Assembly (NCBI GenBank): GCA_031296405.1
Contig: JAVKKH010000001.1
Location: forward strand, 62,001-126,000
Reading direction: 5' to 3'
Origin: Candidatus Tepidifontimicrobium thermophilum
GTDB lineage: Bacteria > Sysuimicrobiota > Sysuimicrobiia > Sysuimicrobiales > Sysuimicrobiaceae
DNA: 64,000 bases
Part shown: positions 31,282-40,139 of the stretch, one piece after another
Numbering within the stretch: the stretch's first letter is position 1
Layout: every line of letters begins with the position of its first letter
The notes under the pieces: generated by a model
What the model was told of the DNA's origin: nothing
What the model saw: only the letters and a program-made list of their open reading frames with translations
Database searches by the model: none
Translations under genes and position numbers: made by a program

Positions 31282-32202
31282 TTACAGCAAGGCCAGCTGC
31301 CGGGGAGCGGGAGGCGGCTGCAGCACCGTGCCCGCCCTGAAGCGGGCTCGGTTCCTGGATTGCGCCACCCGCAGGGCGATCTGGCGGCGGTAGCTGGAGG
31401 GCGCGTAGCGCCGGGGGTAAAGGTCCCGGTACGTGGGCAGGAGCTGAGGGTAGCGGGCCTCCAGGAACCTCCAGAAGGCGTCGCGGGTGACCTCCCCGAG
31501 GTGCAGGACGTTGTGGGCCACGAAGTGAGCCCCGCTGTCTGCGGCCGCGCGGATCACGGCGTCCAGGTTCTCGGCGCTGTCGGTGAGCCCTGGCAGCACA
31601 GGCGCCAACAGCACGCCCGTACGCACCCCCGCCTCTGAGAGCTGTTGCACGGTCCGCAGTCGGTGCCGCGGCAGGGCCACGTTGGGCTCGATCTGCCGGG
31701 CCAGCTCCGGGTCGAGGGTCACCAGGCTGATGCAGACAGTTAGTCCCGCCCTGCGGGCCAGGTCCTGCAGGATGTCCAGATCGCGCAGGACCAGGGGTGA
31801 ACGGGTCACCAGGCTGGCGGGGGTCCGGAACTCAACGAGGACCTCCAGAATGCCACGGGTGATCCGGTAACGGGCCTCTGCGGGCTGGTAGGGGTCGGTG
31901 GCGGTGCCCACGGCGACCAGTTCACGCTTCCACGATGGCCGCGCGAGCTCCGACCGGAGTACCTGCGGGGCGTTCACCTTGACGAAGATCCTGGTGGACC
32001 AGCCCCTCACCCCGTCCTCGTCCAGGAACCAGTGGGTGCGGCGGGCGTAGCAGAACGGACATCCGTGGACGCAGCCGCGGTACGGGTTGACGGACCAGGC
32101 GAAACCCATCCCGCACACGCGGTTGAGCACGCTCTTCACGTGGACCTCTACCAGCTCCGGCGGCATGGCCCCGCGGCCAAGATAGGGTACATCTGTTCGC
32201 AT
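31282..32202 (-). CDS. Radical SAM protein, SPL-like (Rv2578c type)
   Basis: A 306-residue radical SAM protein from ATG 32202. The cluster motif is CVHGCPFC, preceded by the family hallmark SVNPYRGC and followed by YARRTHWF. Further core motifs are VKVNAPQVLRSEL, GTATDPYQPAEARY and ISLVTLDPELARQIEPN. It belongs to the group related to spore photoproduct lyase and often annotated as Rv2578c-like; the reaction is unknown. The start lies one base after the stop of the EthD-like gene, so the two form an operon. Confidence 0.92.
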   Translation of the reverse strand: MRTDVPYLGRGAMPPELVEVHVKSVLNRVCGMGFAWSVNPYRGCVHGCPFCYARRTHWFLDEDGVRGWSTRIFVKVNAPQVLRSELARPSWKRELVAVGTATDPYQPAEARYRITRGILEVLVEFRTPASLVTRSPLVLRDLDILQDLARRAGLTVCISLVTLDPELARQIEPNVALPRHRLRTVQQLSEAGVRTGVLLAPVLPGLTDSAENLDAVIRAAADSGAHFVAHNVLHLGEVTRDAFWRFLEARYPQLLPTYRDLYPRRYAPSSYRRQIALRVAQSRNRARFRAGTVLQPPPAPRQLALL

Positions 32203-32203
32203 G

Positions 32204-32533
32204 TCAACGGTCGGGCTCCGCCTCCTCGGTTCCAGTGAGGAGAGTAAGGGTGGCACCGAACCGGCGGACCATCTCCGCGGCGTCCCGCCCCGCCTCCGCC
32301 ATGGCCGGGCTCCGGAGTGCCTCCCGTAGGTGCTCTTCTGTGGCAAAGGTGGCCTCAAAGATCTGGTAATAGGGCACCTCCCCGCCCAAGGGCGACCCGG
32401 TAATGCGGGTCACCGAGTAGGACTGGAGGTTCGGCCAGCGCTTCACGATCCCGAGGTGGGTGTTCCGGTAGTGCGCGTCGAACCCGGGAACGTCTTGCGG
32501 TTTCCCCCACAGGGCGACGAGCTTTGCGGCCAT
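32204..32533 (-). CDS. EthD family small protein
   Basis: A 109-residue dimeric alpha/beta barrel (ferredoxin-like) protein. EthD features are KLVALWGKPQDVPGFDAHYRNTHLGIVKRWPNLQSYSV and the closing AGRDAAEMVRRFGATLTLL. EthD proteins accompany ether-degrading P450 systems, but many members are orphans, as here. It starts at ATG 32533. Its stop is next to the start of the radical SAM gene. Confidence 0.88.
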   Translation of the reverse strand: MAAKLVALWGKPQDVPGFDAHYRNTHLGIVKRWPNLQSYSVTRITGSPLGGEVPYYQIFEATFATEEHLREALRSPAMAEAGRDAAEMVRRFGATLTLLTGTEEAEPDR

Positions 32534-32621
32534 ACGGACCCCCCGCTGCGGTTTGACACCATCCTGGCCCTACCTCGGCGACCGGTCAACTGCCCCTTAG
32601 AATGTGGGGAGGGGTGAGCAC

Positions 32622-32969
32622 ATGGCACTGGTCCTGAGCTTCCGGTGCGGCCGCTGCGGCAAGGAGTACGCGGTGTACTATCCGAAGGCCGTGGTCTACC
32701 CTTTGTACGGCCAGGGGACGCGGGAGCAGGGCGCCCGGGAGGACGAGCGTGAGGCCCAAAGCGGCGCCCTGCGGGCCCTGCAGGAACGGGCGGAGCAGCA
32801 GGGGAAGACGTGGGTGAACGCGGGGGAACAGCAGCAGGTGGTGTGCACGTGCGGAAAGACTCTGAACCTCGACCTCGCCCAACACCCCAGGGTCCCGCAG
32901 AGCCGGCCGGCAGCCACGCGCCAGGTGGGGCTCATCCCGTTCGGCCCCGTGCACAGGAAGCCCTCGTGA
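32622..32969 (+). CDS. Small zinc-ribbon-like protein (CxxC ... CxC)
   Basis: A 115-residue protein starting at ATG 32622 behind GGGGAGGGG. The N-terminus has FRCGRCGKEY, and a second pair appears in VVCTCGKTLNL near residue 78, giving a likely four-Cys zinc site. The middle (about 30-70) is charged and helical. I recognise no defined family. It precedes the Lon-like protease gene by 81 bases, and a functional link is not evident. Confidence 0.75.
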   Translation: MALVLSFRCGRCGKEYAVYYPKAVVYPLYGQGTREQGAREDEREAQSGALRALQERAEQQGKTWVNAGEQQQVVCTCGKTLNLDLAQHPRVPQSRPAATRQVGLIPFGPVHRKPS

Positions 32970-33050
32970 CCGCTCCCACCCGCGCGGGCCCGTCTCCGTG
33001 CGGGAGACGCCGCCTGCGCCGTAGAAGACCATTCCCGAAGGAGGATCGCC

Positions 33051-35525
33051 ATGGCCGTGAACCGACTCGACCTCCGGGTCGCCCCCGAACGCTTGCGTTG
33101 GGTGTGCGACCCGGGTCAGCTGGAGTTTGAGACCGTCGCGGAGCTCCCGCCGGAGCGGTCCCTGGTGGGGCAGGAGCGGGCCGTTCGGGCCCTGGACTTG
33201 GGTCTGTCCGTCCAGCAGCCCATGTTCCACGTGTTCGTGGTGGGCCCCGTGGGCACGGGCCGGACCACCTACACCCAGACCAAGGTCCGGGAGCTGGCCC
33301 GCACCCAGCCCACGCCTCCGGACTGGTGCTACGTGTACAACTTCAAGGACCCCAACCAGCCCCTGGCCCTGAGCTTCCCGCCCGGGGAGGGACGTCGGTT
33401 CGCGGCGGCCATGCAGTCCCTGGTAGAGGATCTGCGGAACGCGATCCGCCAGGTGCTGGCCAGCGAGCACTTCGAAACGGTCAAGCGGCAGACGCTGGAG
33501 CGCCTGGAGGGGGAGGCAAACCGGGTCTGGCAGGAACTGGAAGCGTTCGCCCGGCAGAAGGGCTTCCTCATCCAGCGGACCCCTCTGGGCATCACCACGA
33601 TCCCCATGAGTCCCTCCGGGCAGCCCATGACCCAGGAGGAGTTCGACCGGCTGCCGGGGCTCATCAAGGACCGTCTGGCCCAAGCCAACCGGGAGCTGCA
33701 GGAAGAGGTGGCGGAGGCGGTGCGCAAGGTCCGCGGGATCGAACGCCAGGCGCGCGAGGCGGTGGCCCAGCTGGAACGGGAGGCGGTCCTGGCGGCCATC
33801 CGGGACCCCATCCAGCGTCTGCGGGACCGGTACCGGGACCTCCCGGCGGTGGTGGCATACCTGGACGCCCTCCAGGAGGACGTGCTGGAGCACAAGGACG
33901 CTTTCCGGGAGGAGGAGGGGCAGCCGCAGCTGCCCCCACCCCTTGCGGCCCTGCGGCGCAGCGTCCTGGAGCGCTACGAGGTGAACCTCCTGGTGGACAA
34001 CAGCGACCTGCAGGGTGCCCCCGTGGTGTTCGAGACGAACCCCTCGTACTACAACCTGTTCGGCAAGGTGGAGTACCGGGGCGAGCTCGGCACCATGGTC
34101 ACCGACTTCCGGATGATCCGCCCGGGAGCGGTCCACCGGGCCAACGGGGGCTTTTTGATCCTGAACGCGAGGGACGTGCTCCTGCAGCTGGCGTCCTACG
34201 ACGCCCTGAAGCGGGCCCTGCGGAGCGGGGAGGTCCGGATCGAGAACCTGTCAGAACAGTACGGCCTGATCCCAACCGCCACCCTGCGGCCCCAGCCCAT
34301 CCCCCTGCGGCTGAAGGTGGTCCTCATCGGCCCGCCGGACCTGTACTACCTCCTGTACCGGTACGACGAGGACTTCCGGAAGATCTTCCGGGTCAAGGCG
34401 GACTTCGACTCCGTGATGCCGCGCACCGAGGAGAACATGCGGCGGGTGGCGGCCGCCCTCGGCGCCATGTCTCGGGACGACGGCATCTGCCCCTGCGACC
34501 GGGGGGCGGTGGCCAAGATCCTCGAGTACAGCGCGCGGCTCGCGGAGTCCCAGGACAAGCTGTCCACACGGTTCGGGGAGATCAAACAGGTCCTGGTGGA
34601 GGCTTCCGCCTGGGCGGAGCGGGACGGCCAGCGGGTGGTCACCGCACGCCACGTCCAGAAGGCCATGGAGGAGCGCATCTACCGCAGCAACCTCATCGAG
34701 GAGAAGATCCAGGAGCTCATCCAGCGGGGTCAGCTGTACGTGGACGTGGACGGGGCCGTGGTCGGCCAGATCAACGGGCTGTCGGTGTGGCACCTGGGGG
34801 ACTACGCCTTCGCGCGCCCCACCCGCATCACGGCCCGGGCCTTCGTGGGCACCCGGGGGGTAGTGAACATCGAGCGGGAGATCAACCTGTCGGGCCCCAT
34901 CCACAGCAAGGGAGTGCTCATCCTCACCGGTTACCTCGGCGGGCAGTACGCCGCGCAGCGGCCTCTGAGTCTGTCCGCGAGCCTGACCTTCGAGCAGACG
35001 TACGAGGAGGTCGAGGGAGACTCGGCTTCCGCGGCGGAGCTGTACGCGCTGCTGAGTGTCCTGGCGGACGTCCCCCTGCAGCAGGGGATCGCCGTCACCG
35101 GCTCCGTGAACCAGCGGGGCGAGATCCAGCCCATCGGGGGGGTGAACGAGAAGATCGAGGGGTTCTACGCGGTGTGCAAGGCGAAGGGGCTGACGGGAAG
35201 TCAGGGGGTGATCATCCCGCACAGCAACCTGCAGAACCTCATGCTGCGGGAGGAAGTGGTGGAAGCGGTGCGGGAGGGTCGCTTCCACGTGTGGGCGGTA
35301 CGGACCCTGGACGAGGGCCTGGAGATCCTCACGGGCATGCCTGCGGGGCAGGCGCGCCCCGACGGGTCGTTCCCCGAGGGTACCCTGCACGCCCGGGTGG
35401 CCGCACGGCTGGAGGAGTTCGCGGAGCGGCTGCGGCGGATGCGGGGCCAGCGGGCCGAGCCCGAGCGGGAGGGCGAGGAGGATCGCAACCGGGAAGGAGC
35501 CTCAGGGGGTAGCGCCACGCCCTAG
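33051..35525 (+). CDS. Lon-like (LonB-type, AAA_32) ATP-dependent protease
   Basis: An 824-residue protein. The N-terminal half has the AAA_32 features: a deviant Walker A GPVGTGRTT with Arg for Lys, as usual in this family, a long coiled-coil insertion (about 130-290) and RANGGFLILNARDVL. The sensor region ends in a lid with HVQKAMEERIYRSNLIEEKI. The C-terminal protease domain has the Ser-Lys dyad: Ser in EGDSASAAELYALLS and Lys in GGVNEKIEGFYAVC. It degrades misfolded or regulatory proteins. It starts at ATG 33051 (GGAGGATCGCC). The C-terminal tail is charged and variable. Confidence 0.93.
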   Translation: MAVNRLDLRVAPERLRWVCDPGQLEFETVAELPPERSLVGQERAVRALDLGLSVQQPMFHVFVVGPVGTGRTTYTQTKVRELARTQPTPPDWCYVYNFKDPNQPLALSFPPGEGRRFAAAMQSLVEDLRNAIRQVLASEHFETVKRQTLERLEGEANRVWQELEAFARQKGFLIQRTPLGITTIPMSPSGQPMTQEEFDRLPGLIKDRLAQANRELQEEVAEAVRKVRGIERQAREAVAQLEREAVLAAIRDPIQRLRDRYRDLPAVVAYLDALQEDVLEHKDAFREEEGQPQLPPPLAALRRSVLERYEVNLLVDNSDLQGAPVVFETNPSYYNLFGKVEYRGELGTMVTDFRMIRPGAVHRANGGFLILNARDVLLQLASYDALKRALRSGEVRIENLSEQYGLIPTATLRPQPIPLRLKVVLIGPPDLYYLLYRYDEDFRKIFRVKADFDSVMPRTEENMRRVAAALGAMSRDDGICPCDRGAVAKILEYSARLAESQDKLSTRFGEIKQVLVEASAWAERDGQRVVTARHVQKAMEERIYRSNLIEEKIQELIQRGQLYVDVDGAVVGQINGLSVWHLGDYAFARPTRITARAFVGTRGVVNIEREINLSGPIHSKGVLILTGYLGGQYAAQRPLSLSASLTFEQTYEEVEGDSASAAELYALLSVLADVPLQQGIAVTGSVNQRGEIQPIGGVNEKIEGFYAVCKAKGLTGSQGVIIPHSNLQNLMLREEVVEAVREGRFHVWAVRTLDEGLEILTGMPAGQARPDGSFPEGTLHARVAARLEEFAERLRRMRGQRAEPEREGEEDRNREGASGGSATP

Positions 35526-35571
35526 CCGGAACTTCACCAACCTTTTACAGCCGCCCCGCAACCTCGAGGGC

Positions 35572-36021
35572 GTGGCGTTCCTCAGCGTGGCGCTGTGGCT
35601 GGGGTTGCTGGCGTGGCCGGCAGCCGGCGCCGCTCCGGGCTGTGCGCCCACGCCCGGGGACGCCCTGGGCCCCTTCTACCGCCCCGGGGCACCTGTCCGC
35701 GCGTCCGTGGGGCGCGGCTACGTCCTCAGCGGGCGCGTCCTGGGCGCTCCTGTCTGCGGGCCAGTCCCGGGCGCCCGGCTGGAATTCTGGTTGGCCGGGC
35801 CGGACGGCCGGTACGGGGACGACTACCGGGCCACCGTGCTGACGGACGCGTCGGGCGCGTACCGGTTCGAGAGCCACTTCCCGCCCGCGTACGCGGGCCG
35901 TCCCCCCCACATCCACGTGCGCGCCTCGGCGCCCGGCTACCGCGTGCTGGTGACCCAGCACTACCCCCGCCCCGGAGCCACGGGGGCGCGCTTCGACCTG
36001 GTGCTGGAACCCGAAACCTGA
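35572..36021 (+). CDS. Exported intradiol ring-cleavage dioxygenase-like protein
   Basis: A 149-residue protein: signal peptide (about 1-20), then a minimal Dioxygenase_C beta-sandwich. Fe(III) ligand candidates are the Tyr in GRYGDDY, the Tyr in PPAYAGRP and the two His of HIHV, the usual Tyr2-His2 arrangement. It is much shorter than catechol or protocatechuate dioxygenases (200-300 residues), matching the small secreted group. The GPFY motif near the N-terminus is family-like. It starts at GTG 35572. It is grouped with YceI, VWA and dienelactone hydrolase genes, all exported or membrane-bound. Confidence 0.82.
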   Translation: MAFLSVALWLGLLAWPAAGAAPGCAPTPGDALGPFYRPGAPVRASVGRGYVLSGRVLGAPVCGPVPGARLEFWLAGPDGRYGDDYRATVLTDASGAYRFESHFPPAYAGRPPHIHVRASAPGYRVLVTQHYPRPGATGARFDLVLEPET

Positions 36022-36036
36022 GTCGAGGAGGTGCGG

Positions 36037-36663
36037 ATGAGGCAGGCCGTCCTGGCGTTTCTCGTCGTGGTGGGTTCGCTGTGCCTGCTGGCGCAGGCCG
36101 GTGCTGCACCGGAGCCGGGTCTGGAGCGTTACGTGGTGGCCCCCTCGGAGTCCGAAGCCCGTTACCGGGTGGGGGAGACGTTCCTGGGCGACAACCGGTT
36201 CAACGTAGCAGTCGGCCGCACACGCCAGGTGGAAGGGGAGATTTTGGTGAACCGGCGCAACCCGAGCTCGAGCCGCGTGGGCCCCATCACCGTGGACCTG
36301 AGTGCCCTAGAGTCGGACAGCACGCGCCGGGACAACGCCATCCGGCAGAGGTGGCTGGAGTCGGCGCGCTTTCCCAAGGCTCGGTTCGTGTCCACGGAAA
36401 TCCGCGGGGCGCCGGCTGCCTACCGGGACGGGCAGGTTGTGGAGCTGCAGCTGGTCGGCGACCTCACGGTCCGCGACGTGACGCGCCGGGTGACGTGGCA
36501 GGCCACCGTGCGCCTTGCGGGCAACGAGCTGCGGGCCCAGGCGGCCACCACGGTCCGCATGACCGACTTCGGATTTGACCCACCGAGCATCCTGGGCTTC
36601 GTGCGGGCGGAGAACGAGGCCAAGTTGGAGCTGGACCTGGTGGCCAGGCGGGCCAACCTCTAG
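36037..36663 (+). CDS. YceI family periplasmic lipocalin-like protein
   Basis: A 208-residue exported protein: signal peptide (about 1-23), then one YceI domain with VVAPSESEARYRVGETFL, ITVDLSALESDSTRRDNAIRQRWLESARFPKARFVS and MTDFGFDPPSILGFVRAENEAKLELDL. YceI proteins bind isoprenoid or amphiphilic ligands in a beta-barrel. The start is ATG 36037, placed 5 bases after GAGGAGG; GTG 36031 lies inside that site. It follows the dioxygenase-like gene by 15 bases. Confidence 0.94.
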   Translation: MRQAVLAFLVVVGSLCLLAQAGAAPEPGLERYVVAPSESEARYRVGETFLGDNRFNVAVGRTRQVEGEILVNRRNPSSSRVGPITVDLSALESDSTRRDNAIRQRWLESARFPKARFVSTEIRGAPAAYRDGQVVELQLVGDLTVRDVTRRVTWQATVRLAGNELRAQAATTVRMTDFGFDPPSILGFVRAENEAKLELDLVARRANL

Positions 36664-36699
36664 GAGGGTCTACGGGGGGAACGACGGAAGGGGAGGAGG

Positions 36700-37644
36700 G
36701 TGGAGTTCCTCTGGCCTGCAGCGCTGTGGGGTTTGGCTGCTCTGGCCGGGCTAGCCGCGGCATTCTGGCGGCAGTCCCGTCGGCGCGCACGCCAGGCGTG
36801 GAGCCACCCGTGGGCCGCGGGCGTGGCGTGGCCTCCGCCACGGAGGAACCTGGCTGCCTTCCTGTACGTAGGTGCGCTCGGCGCGGTGGGGCTGGCCGTC
36901 GCGCGTCCGACCCTACCCCTGCGGGTGCCCGTTCGGGAGGCCGTGGTGGTGTTGAGTATCGACGTGAGCGGGAGCATGCGGTCCCAGGACATGCTCCCCA
37001 ACCGGCTGGAGGCCGCGAGGGAGGCCGCGAGGGTGTTCATCCGCGGACTGTCCCGGGACACCGCGGTGGGCCTGGTGGCGTTCGCGGGGACCGCGGAGCT
37101 GCTGCAGCCTCCCACCCGGGACCACCGCCGCGTGCTGCGTGCCCTGGACGACCTGACCTTCCGGCCGCGCACCGCCATCGGGGAGGGGCTGTTGGAAGCG
37201 GTGTCGGCCTTGCCGGGCCGCGTCCGCCCGCAGCTAGGATCGGACCCCGTCGTGCCCCGTCCGTTGCCGCGCGGGGTGGTGGTCCTGCTGTCGGACGGCC
37301 GCAGCAACACTGGGATCGACCCGGTAGAGGCCGCAGACCTGGCCCGGCGGCTGAATGTGGTGGTGTACACGGTGGGGATCGGAAGCCCCACACCCCGTGA
37401 CAATCTCTGGACTCTCGGCGGCCCGCTGGACGAGGAAACGCTTAAGGAGATCGCCCGCAGGACGGGCGGGGAGTACTTCCACGCCGCGTCCGGTGCGTCC
37501 CTGGCGCGGGTGTACCGGCAGCTGGCCCGCCGCGTCAGCTGGGAGACCCGGCGCGAGGAGGTCTCTGGGCTGCTGGCTCTCGCGGCTGCGGGAGCACTGG
37601 CCGCGGCCTGGTACGCGGGGGCCCGAGCTTACCGGGTCCCGTGA
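36700..37644 (+). CDS. VWA domain membrane protein (BatA/BatB-like)
   Basis: A 314-residue protein with two N-terminal helices (about 5-23 and 52-69), a von Willebrand A domain (about 82-270) and a C-terminal helix (about 285-303). The MIDAS site is complete: D88-V-S90-G-S92, Thr in RPRTAIGEG and Asp in LLSDGRSNTG. This layout is that of Bat aerotolerance-type proteins, although BatC/D and the MoxR ATPase usual in such operons are missing here. It starts at GTG 36700 after GGGGAGGAGG with unusually short spacing. Confidence 0.9.
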   Translation: MEFLWPAALWGLAALAGLAAAFWRQSRRRARQAWSHPWAAGVAWPPPRRNLAAFLYVGALGAVGLAVARPTLPLRVPVREAVVVLSIDVSGSMRSQDMLPNRLEAAREAARVFIRGLSRDTAVGLVAFAGTAELLQPPTRDHRRVLRALDDLTFRPRTAIGEGLLEAVSALPGRVRPQLGSDPVVPRPLPRGVVVLLSDGRSNTGIDPVEAADLARRLNVVVYTVGIGSPTPRDNLWTLGGPLDEETLKEIARRTGGEYFHAASGASLARVYRQLARRVSWETRREEVSGLLALAAAGALAAAWYAGARAYRVP

Positions 37645-37667
37645 GGGTCCCACACGAGGAGGCGGAG

Positions 37668-38612
37668 ATGGATGGTTCGCACCTGACCGACCTCGGTCGG
37701 TACATCCTGGAAGAGTGGGCAGAGGACTACCGCGGGGGCCGACTGGACCGCCGGGAGTTTTTCCGGAGGGTCGTGACCCTGGCGGGGTCGCAGGCCGCCG
37801 CCATGGCCTTGCTGGCATCGGTAGGGGAACGGGCCGCCGCGGCCGAGGTGGAGGGCGTACTGGCGCAAGCTCCGCCCCCGCAGCAGACCGGCGGGGTCAC
37901 CGTTCCGCCGGAGGATCCCGCCATCGAGGTGGCGGTCGTCAGGTTCCCCGCCGACTCCACCGAAGTCGCCGGTTACCTGGCCAGGCCCCGCGGCCGTCCG
38001 CAGGCGCCAGGCCTGGTGGTGGTGCACGAGAACCGCGGACTGGTGGAGCACGTCAAGGACGTGGCCCGGCGGCTGGCGAAGGTCGGGTACGTGGCGGTCG
38101 CCCCGGACCTCGCTTCCCACGAGGGCGGGACCGACCGCTTCGCCGACCCGGCCCAGGTGACCGCCCTCCTCGGCCGCACCCCGGTGGAGCGCTTGGTGGG
38201 CATGCTGGTGGCGGCGGTGGAGTACCTGCGCGGCCGTCCGTTCGTGCGGGCGGACCGCCTGGGCGCCATCGGGTGGTGCTTTGGCGGGGGGATGGTGTGG
38301 AGGCTGGTCACCCGGAGTGAGCACCTGCGCGCGGCGGTGCCCTTCTACGGACCCAACCCTCCGCTGGAGGATGTGCCGCGCATCCGGGCCGCCGTGCTGG
38401 GCATCTACGGGGAGCGGGACGAGCGGATCAACCAGGGGATCCCCGCGCTGCGGGAAGCGCTGCAGCGGGCGAGGGTGGCGCACGAGATCGTGGTGTACCC
38501 CGCTGCAGACCACGCGTTCTTCAACGACACGGGGGCCCGCTACAACCCGGAGGCTGCCCGCCAGGCGTGGGAACGTGCGCTGGACTGGTTCCGGCGGTAT
38601 CTTGACTCGTAG
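37668..38612 (+). CDS. Tat-exported dienelactone hydrolase family protein
   Basis: A 314-residue protein from ATG 37668 (GAGGAGGCGGAG upstream). A 30-residue cytoplasmic lead is followed by a twin-arginine signal (DRREFFRRVVTLAGS plus a hydrophobic stretch), so export as a folded protein is likely. The mature domain is dienelactone hydrolase-like: VVHENRGL, nucleophile Cys204 in IGWCFGGG, Asp251 in YGERDERI and His282 in AADHAFFND. It hydrolyses lactones or esters. With the intradiol dioxygenase-like gene nearby, an extracytoplasmic aromatic route is conceivable, but the substrate is unknown. Confidence 0.92.
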   Translation: MDGSHLTDLGRYILEEWAEDYRGGRLDRREFFRRVVTLAGSQAAAMALLASVGERAAAAEVEGVLAQAPPPQQTGGVTVPPEDPAIEVAVVRFPADSTEVAGYLARPRGRPQAPGLVVVHENRGLVEHVKDVARRLAKVGYVAVAPDLASHEGGTDRFADPAQVTALLGRTPVERLVGMLVAAVEYLRGRPFVRADRLGAIGWCFGGGMVWRLVTRSEHLRAAVPFYGPNPPLEDVPRIRAAVLGIYGERDERINQGIPALREALQRARVAHEIVVYPAADHAFFNDTGARYNPEAARQAWERALDWFRRYLDS

Positions 38613-38648
38613 GCGAGGGTTCGAAAGTGGCGAAGAACGGTCGGACCC

Positions 38649-40139
38649 TTGAGGACAAAGCCGGGCCAGCGGTGCCGTAGCGTGCGACGTCTCTTCGGAA
38701 GCCTGTTGGCAATCGGGCTGGTGGCCTTCCTGGCCTGGCGGGTGACCGCGGCGCTGCAGGCGCGCCGGTCACCCGCAGGTCCTCCCCCTCAGAGGGTCGC
38801 GCTGGTTCAGGTGGAGCCCGCCCCGCGGGGGAAGTTGGTGCGGGAGGCCGTGTACACCGGCGAGGTGCAGGCGGCGGCCACCGTGGACGTATTCGCCAGG
38901 ATCGGGGGCGTGGTGGAACAGGTGCGCGTGGCTGAGGGCGACGCGGTGTCCGCGGGCCAAGTCCTGATACGGCTGGACCCGCGGGAGCTGCGCTACCAGC
39001 TGGAGCAGGCCCTGGCGGCCAGGGAGACGCAGAGGGTGCAGGTGCGTCAGGCCGAGGCGCAGGTGCGCACGCTGCGCACTCAGGTGGAGCAGGCTCGGGC
39101 GGGCGTGGAGGTGCAGCGTGCGAGGCTCGCGCAGCTCCTGGCGGGGCCGGCTGCGGAGCAGGTGCGTCAAGCGGAGGAGCAGGTCCGGCAGGCTCGGGCG
39201 GCCCTGGAGTACAGCCAGGCTCAGCTGAGGCGGACGGAGGAGCTGTTCCGGCAGGGGTTCGTGGCCGAACAGGCGGTGGACGCGGCCCGTACCGAGGTGA
39301 CGGTGCAGGAGGCGCGCCTGCGCGCCGCGGAAGCGCAGCTGGCCCTGCTGCGCCGCGGCCCGTCCCGGGAGGAGGTGGAGGTCCTGCACACCCAGGTCCG
39401 CCAGGCCGAAGTGGCGCTCCGGCAAGCAGAGTCCCAGGCCGCGCAGGCGCAGGTGGCCCTGGAGCATGCGCGCAGGGTGCTCGCGCAGTCGGAGGTGGCA
39501 GTCCGGCAGGCCCAAGCTCTCCTCGCGGAGAGCGTGGTTCGTAGCCCCGTACAGGGGGTGGTAGCGCAGCGGTCCGTGGACCCGGGCGACACGGTCACCC
39601 CGTCCGCGCGTCTCCTGCAGCTGGTGAGGGTGGAGCCTGCGGTGGTGGTGGTGACTGTGCCGGAGCGGGAGCTGCTGGCCCTGCGGCCGGGGACCTTCGT
39701 GGAGGTGACCGCGGACGCTCTGGGAGACCGCCGCTTCGCGGGACGGGTGGTCCGGGTTGGGCCCGTGCTGTCCCCCGATACACGCACTGCTGAAGTGCGC
39801 GTGGAGGTGTCCAACCCGCGGGGCGACCTGAAGCCAGGAATGACGGCGCGGGTGCGGGTGGTGCTGGGCCGCCGGGAGGGCGTGGTAACAGTGCCGGTGC
39901 AGGCCGTGGTCCGGCAGGGAGAGCGGACCGTGGTGTTCGTGGTGGAGGACGGGGTCGCGCGGGCCCGAGAGGTCACGCTCGGCCTGTCCGACGGAGTGCG
40001 GGTGGAGCTGCGCGGCGGGGTGCGGGCGGGCGAGAGCGTGGTGGTGGCAGGTCAGGAGACGCTGCGGGACGGCGTCCCGGTGAGGACCCCCCCCAAGGAG
40101 GTGCGCTCGGCTCCCTCGCAGACCCGGAGGCGGCCGTGA
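38649..40139 (+). CDS. RND efflux membrane fusion (adaptor) protein
   Basis: A 496-residue periplasmic adaptor: N-terminal membrane anchor (about 15-35), lipoyl half (EVQAAATVDVFARIGGVVEQVRVAEGDAVSAGQVLIRLD), and a very long coiled-coil hairpin (about 120-295) rich in Gln-Ala-Glu heptads. The second lipoyl half and beta-barrel (SPVQGVVAQRSVDPGDTVTP) and a membrane-proximal domain follow. The long hairpin suits docking to a TolC channel. The start is TTG 38649; GTG 38682 is possible. The stop overlaps the RND pump start (GTGA). Confidence 0.9.
   Translation: MRTKPGQRCRSVRRLFGSLLAIGLVAFLAWRVTAALQARRSPAGPPPQRVALVQVEPAPRGKLVREAVYTGEVQAAATVDVFARIGGVVEQVRVAEGDAVSAGQVLIRLDPRELRYQLEQALAARETQRVQVRQAEAQVRTLRTQVEQARAGVEVQRARLAQLLAGPAAEQVRQAEEQVRQARAALEYSQAQLRRTEELFRQGFVAEQAVDAARTEVTVQEARLRAAEAQLALLRRGPSREEVEVLHTQVRQAEVALRQAESQAAQAQVALEHARRVLAQSEVAVRQAQALLAESVVRSPVQGVVAQRSVDPGDTVTPSARLLQLVRVEPAVVVVTVPERELLALRPGTFVEVTADALGDRRFAGRVVRVGPVLSPDTRTAEVRVEVSNPRGDLKPGMTARVRVVLGRREGVVTVPVQAVVRQGERTVVFVVEDGVARAREVTLGLSDGVRVELRGGVRAGESVVVAGQETLRDGVPVRTPPKEVRSAPSQTRRRP

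Noticed and set aside
32553-32603. TTGACA plus TAGAAT as a promoter of the small zinc-ribbon gene
   Set aside because: The spacing of 39 bases is far outside the 16-18 range.
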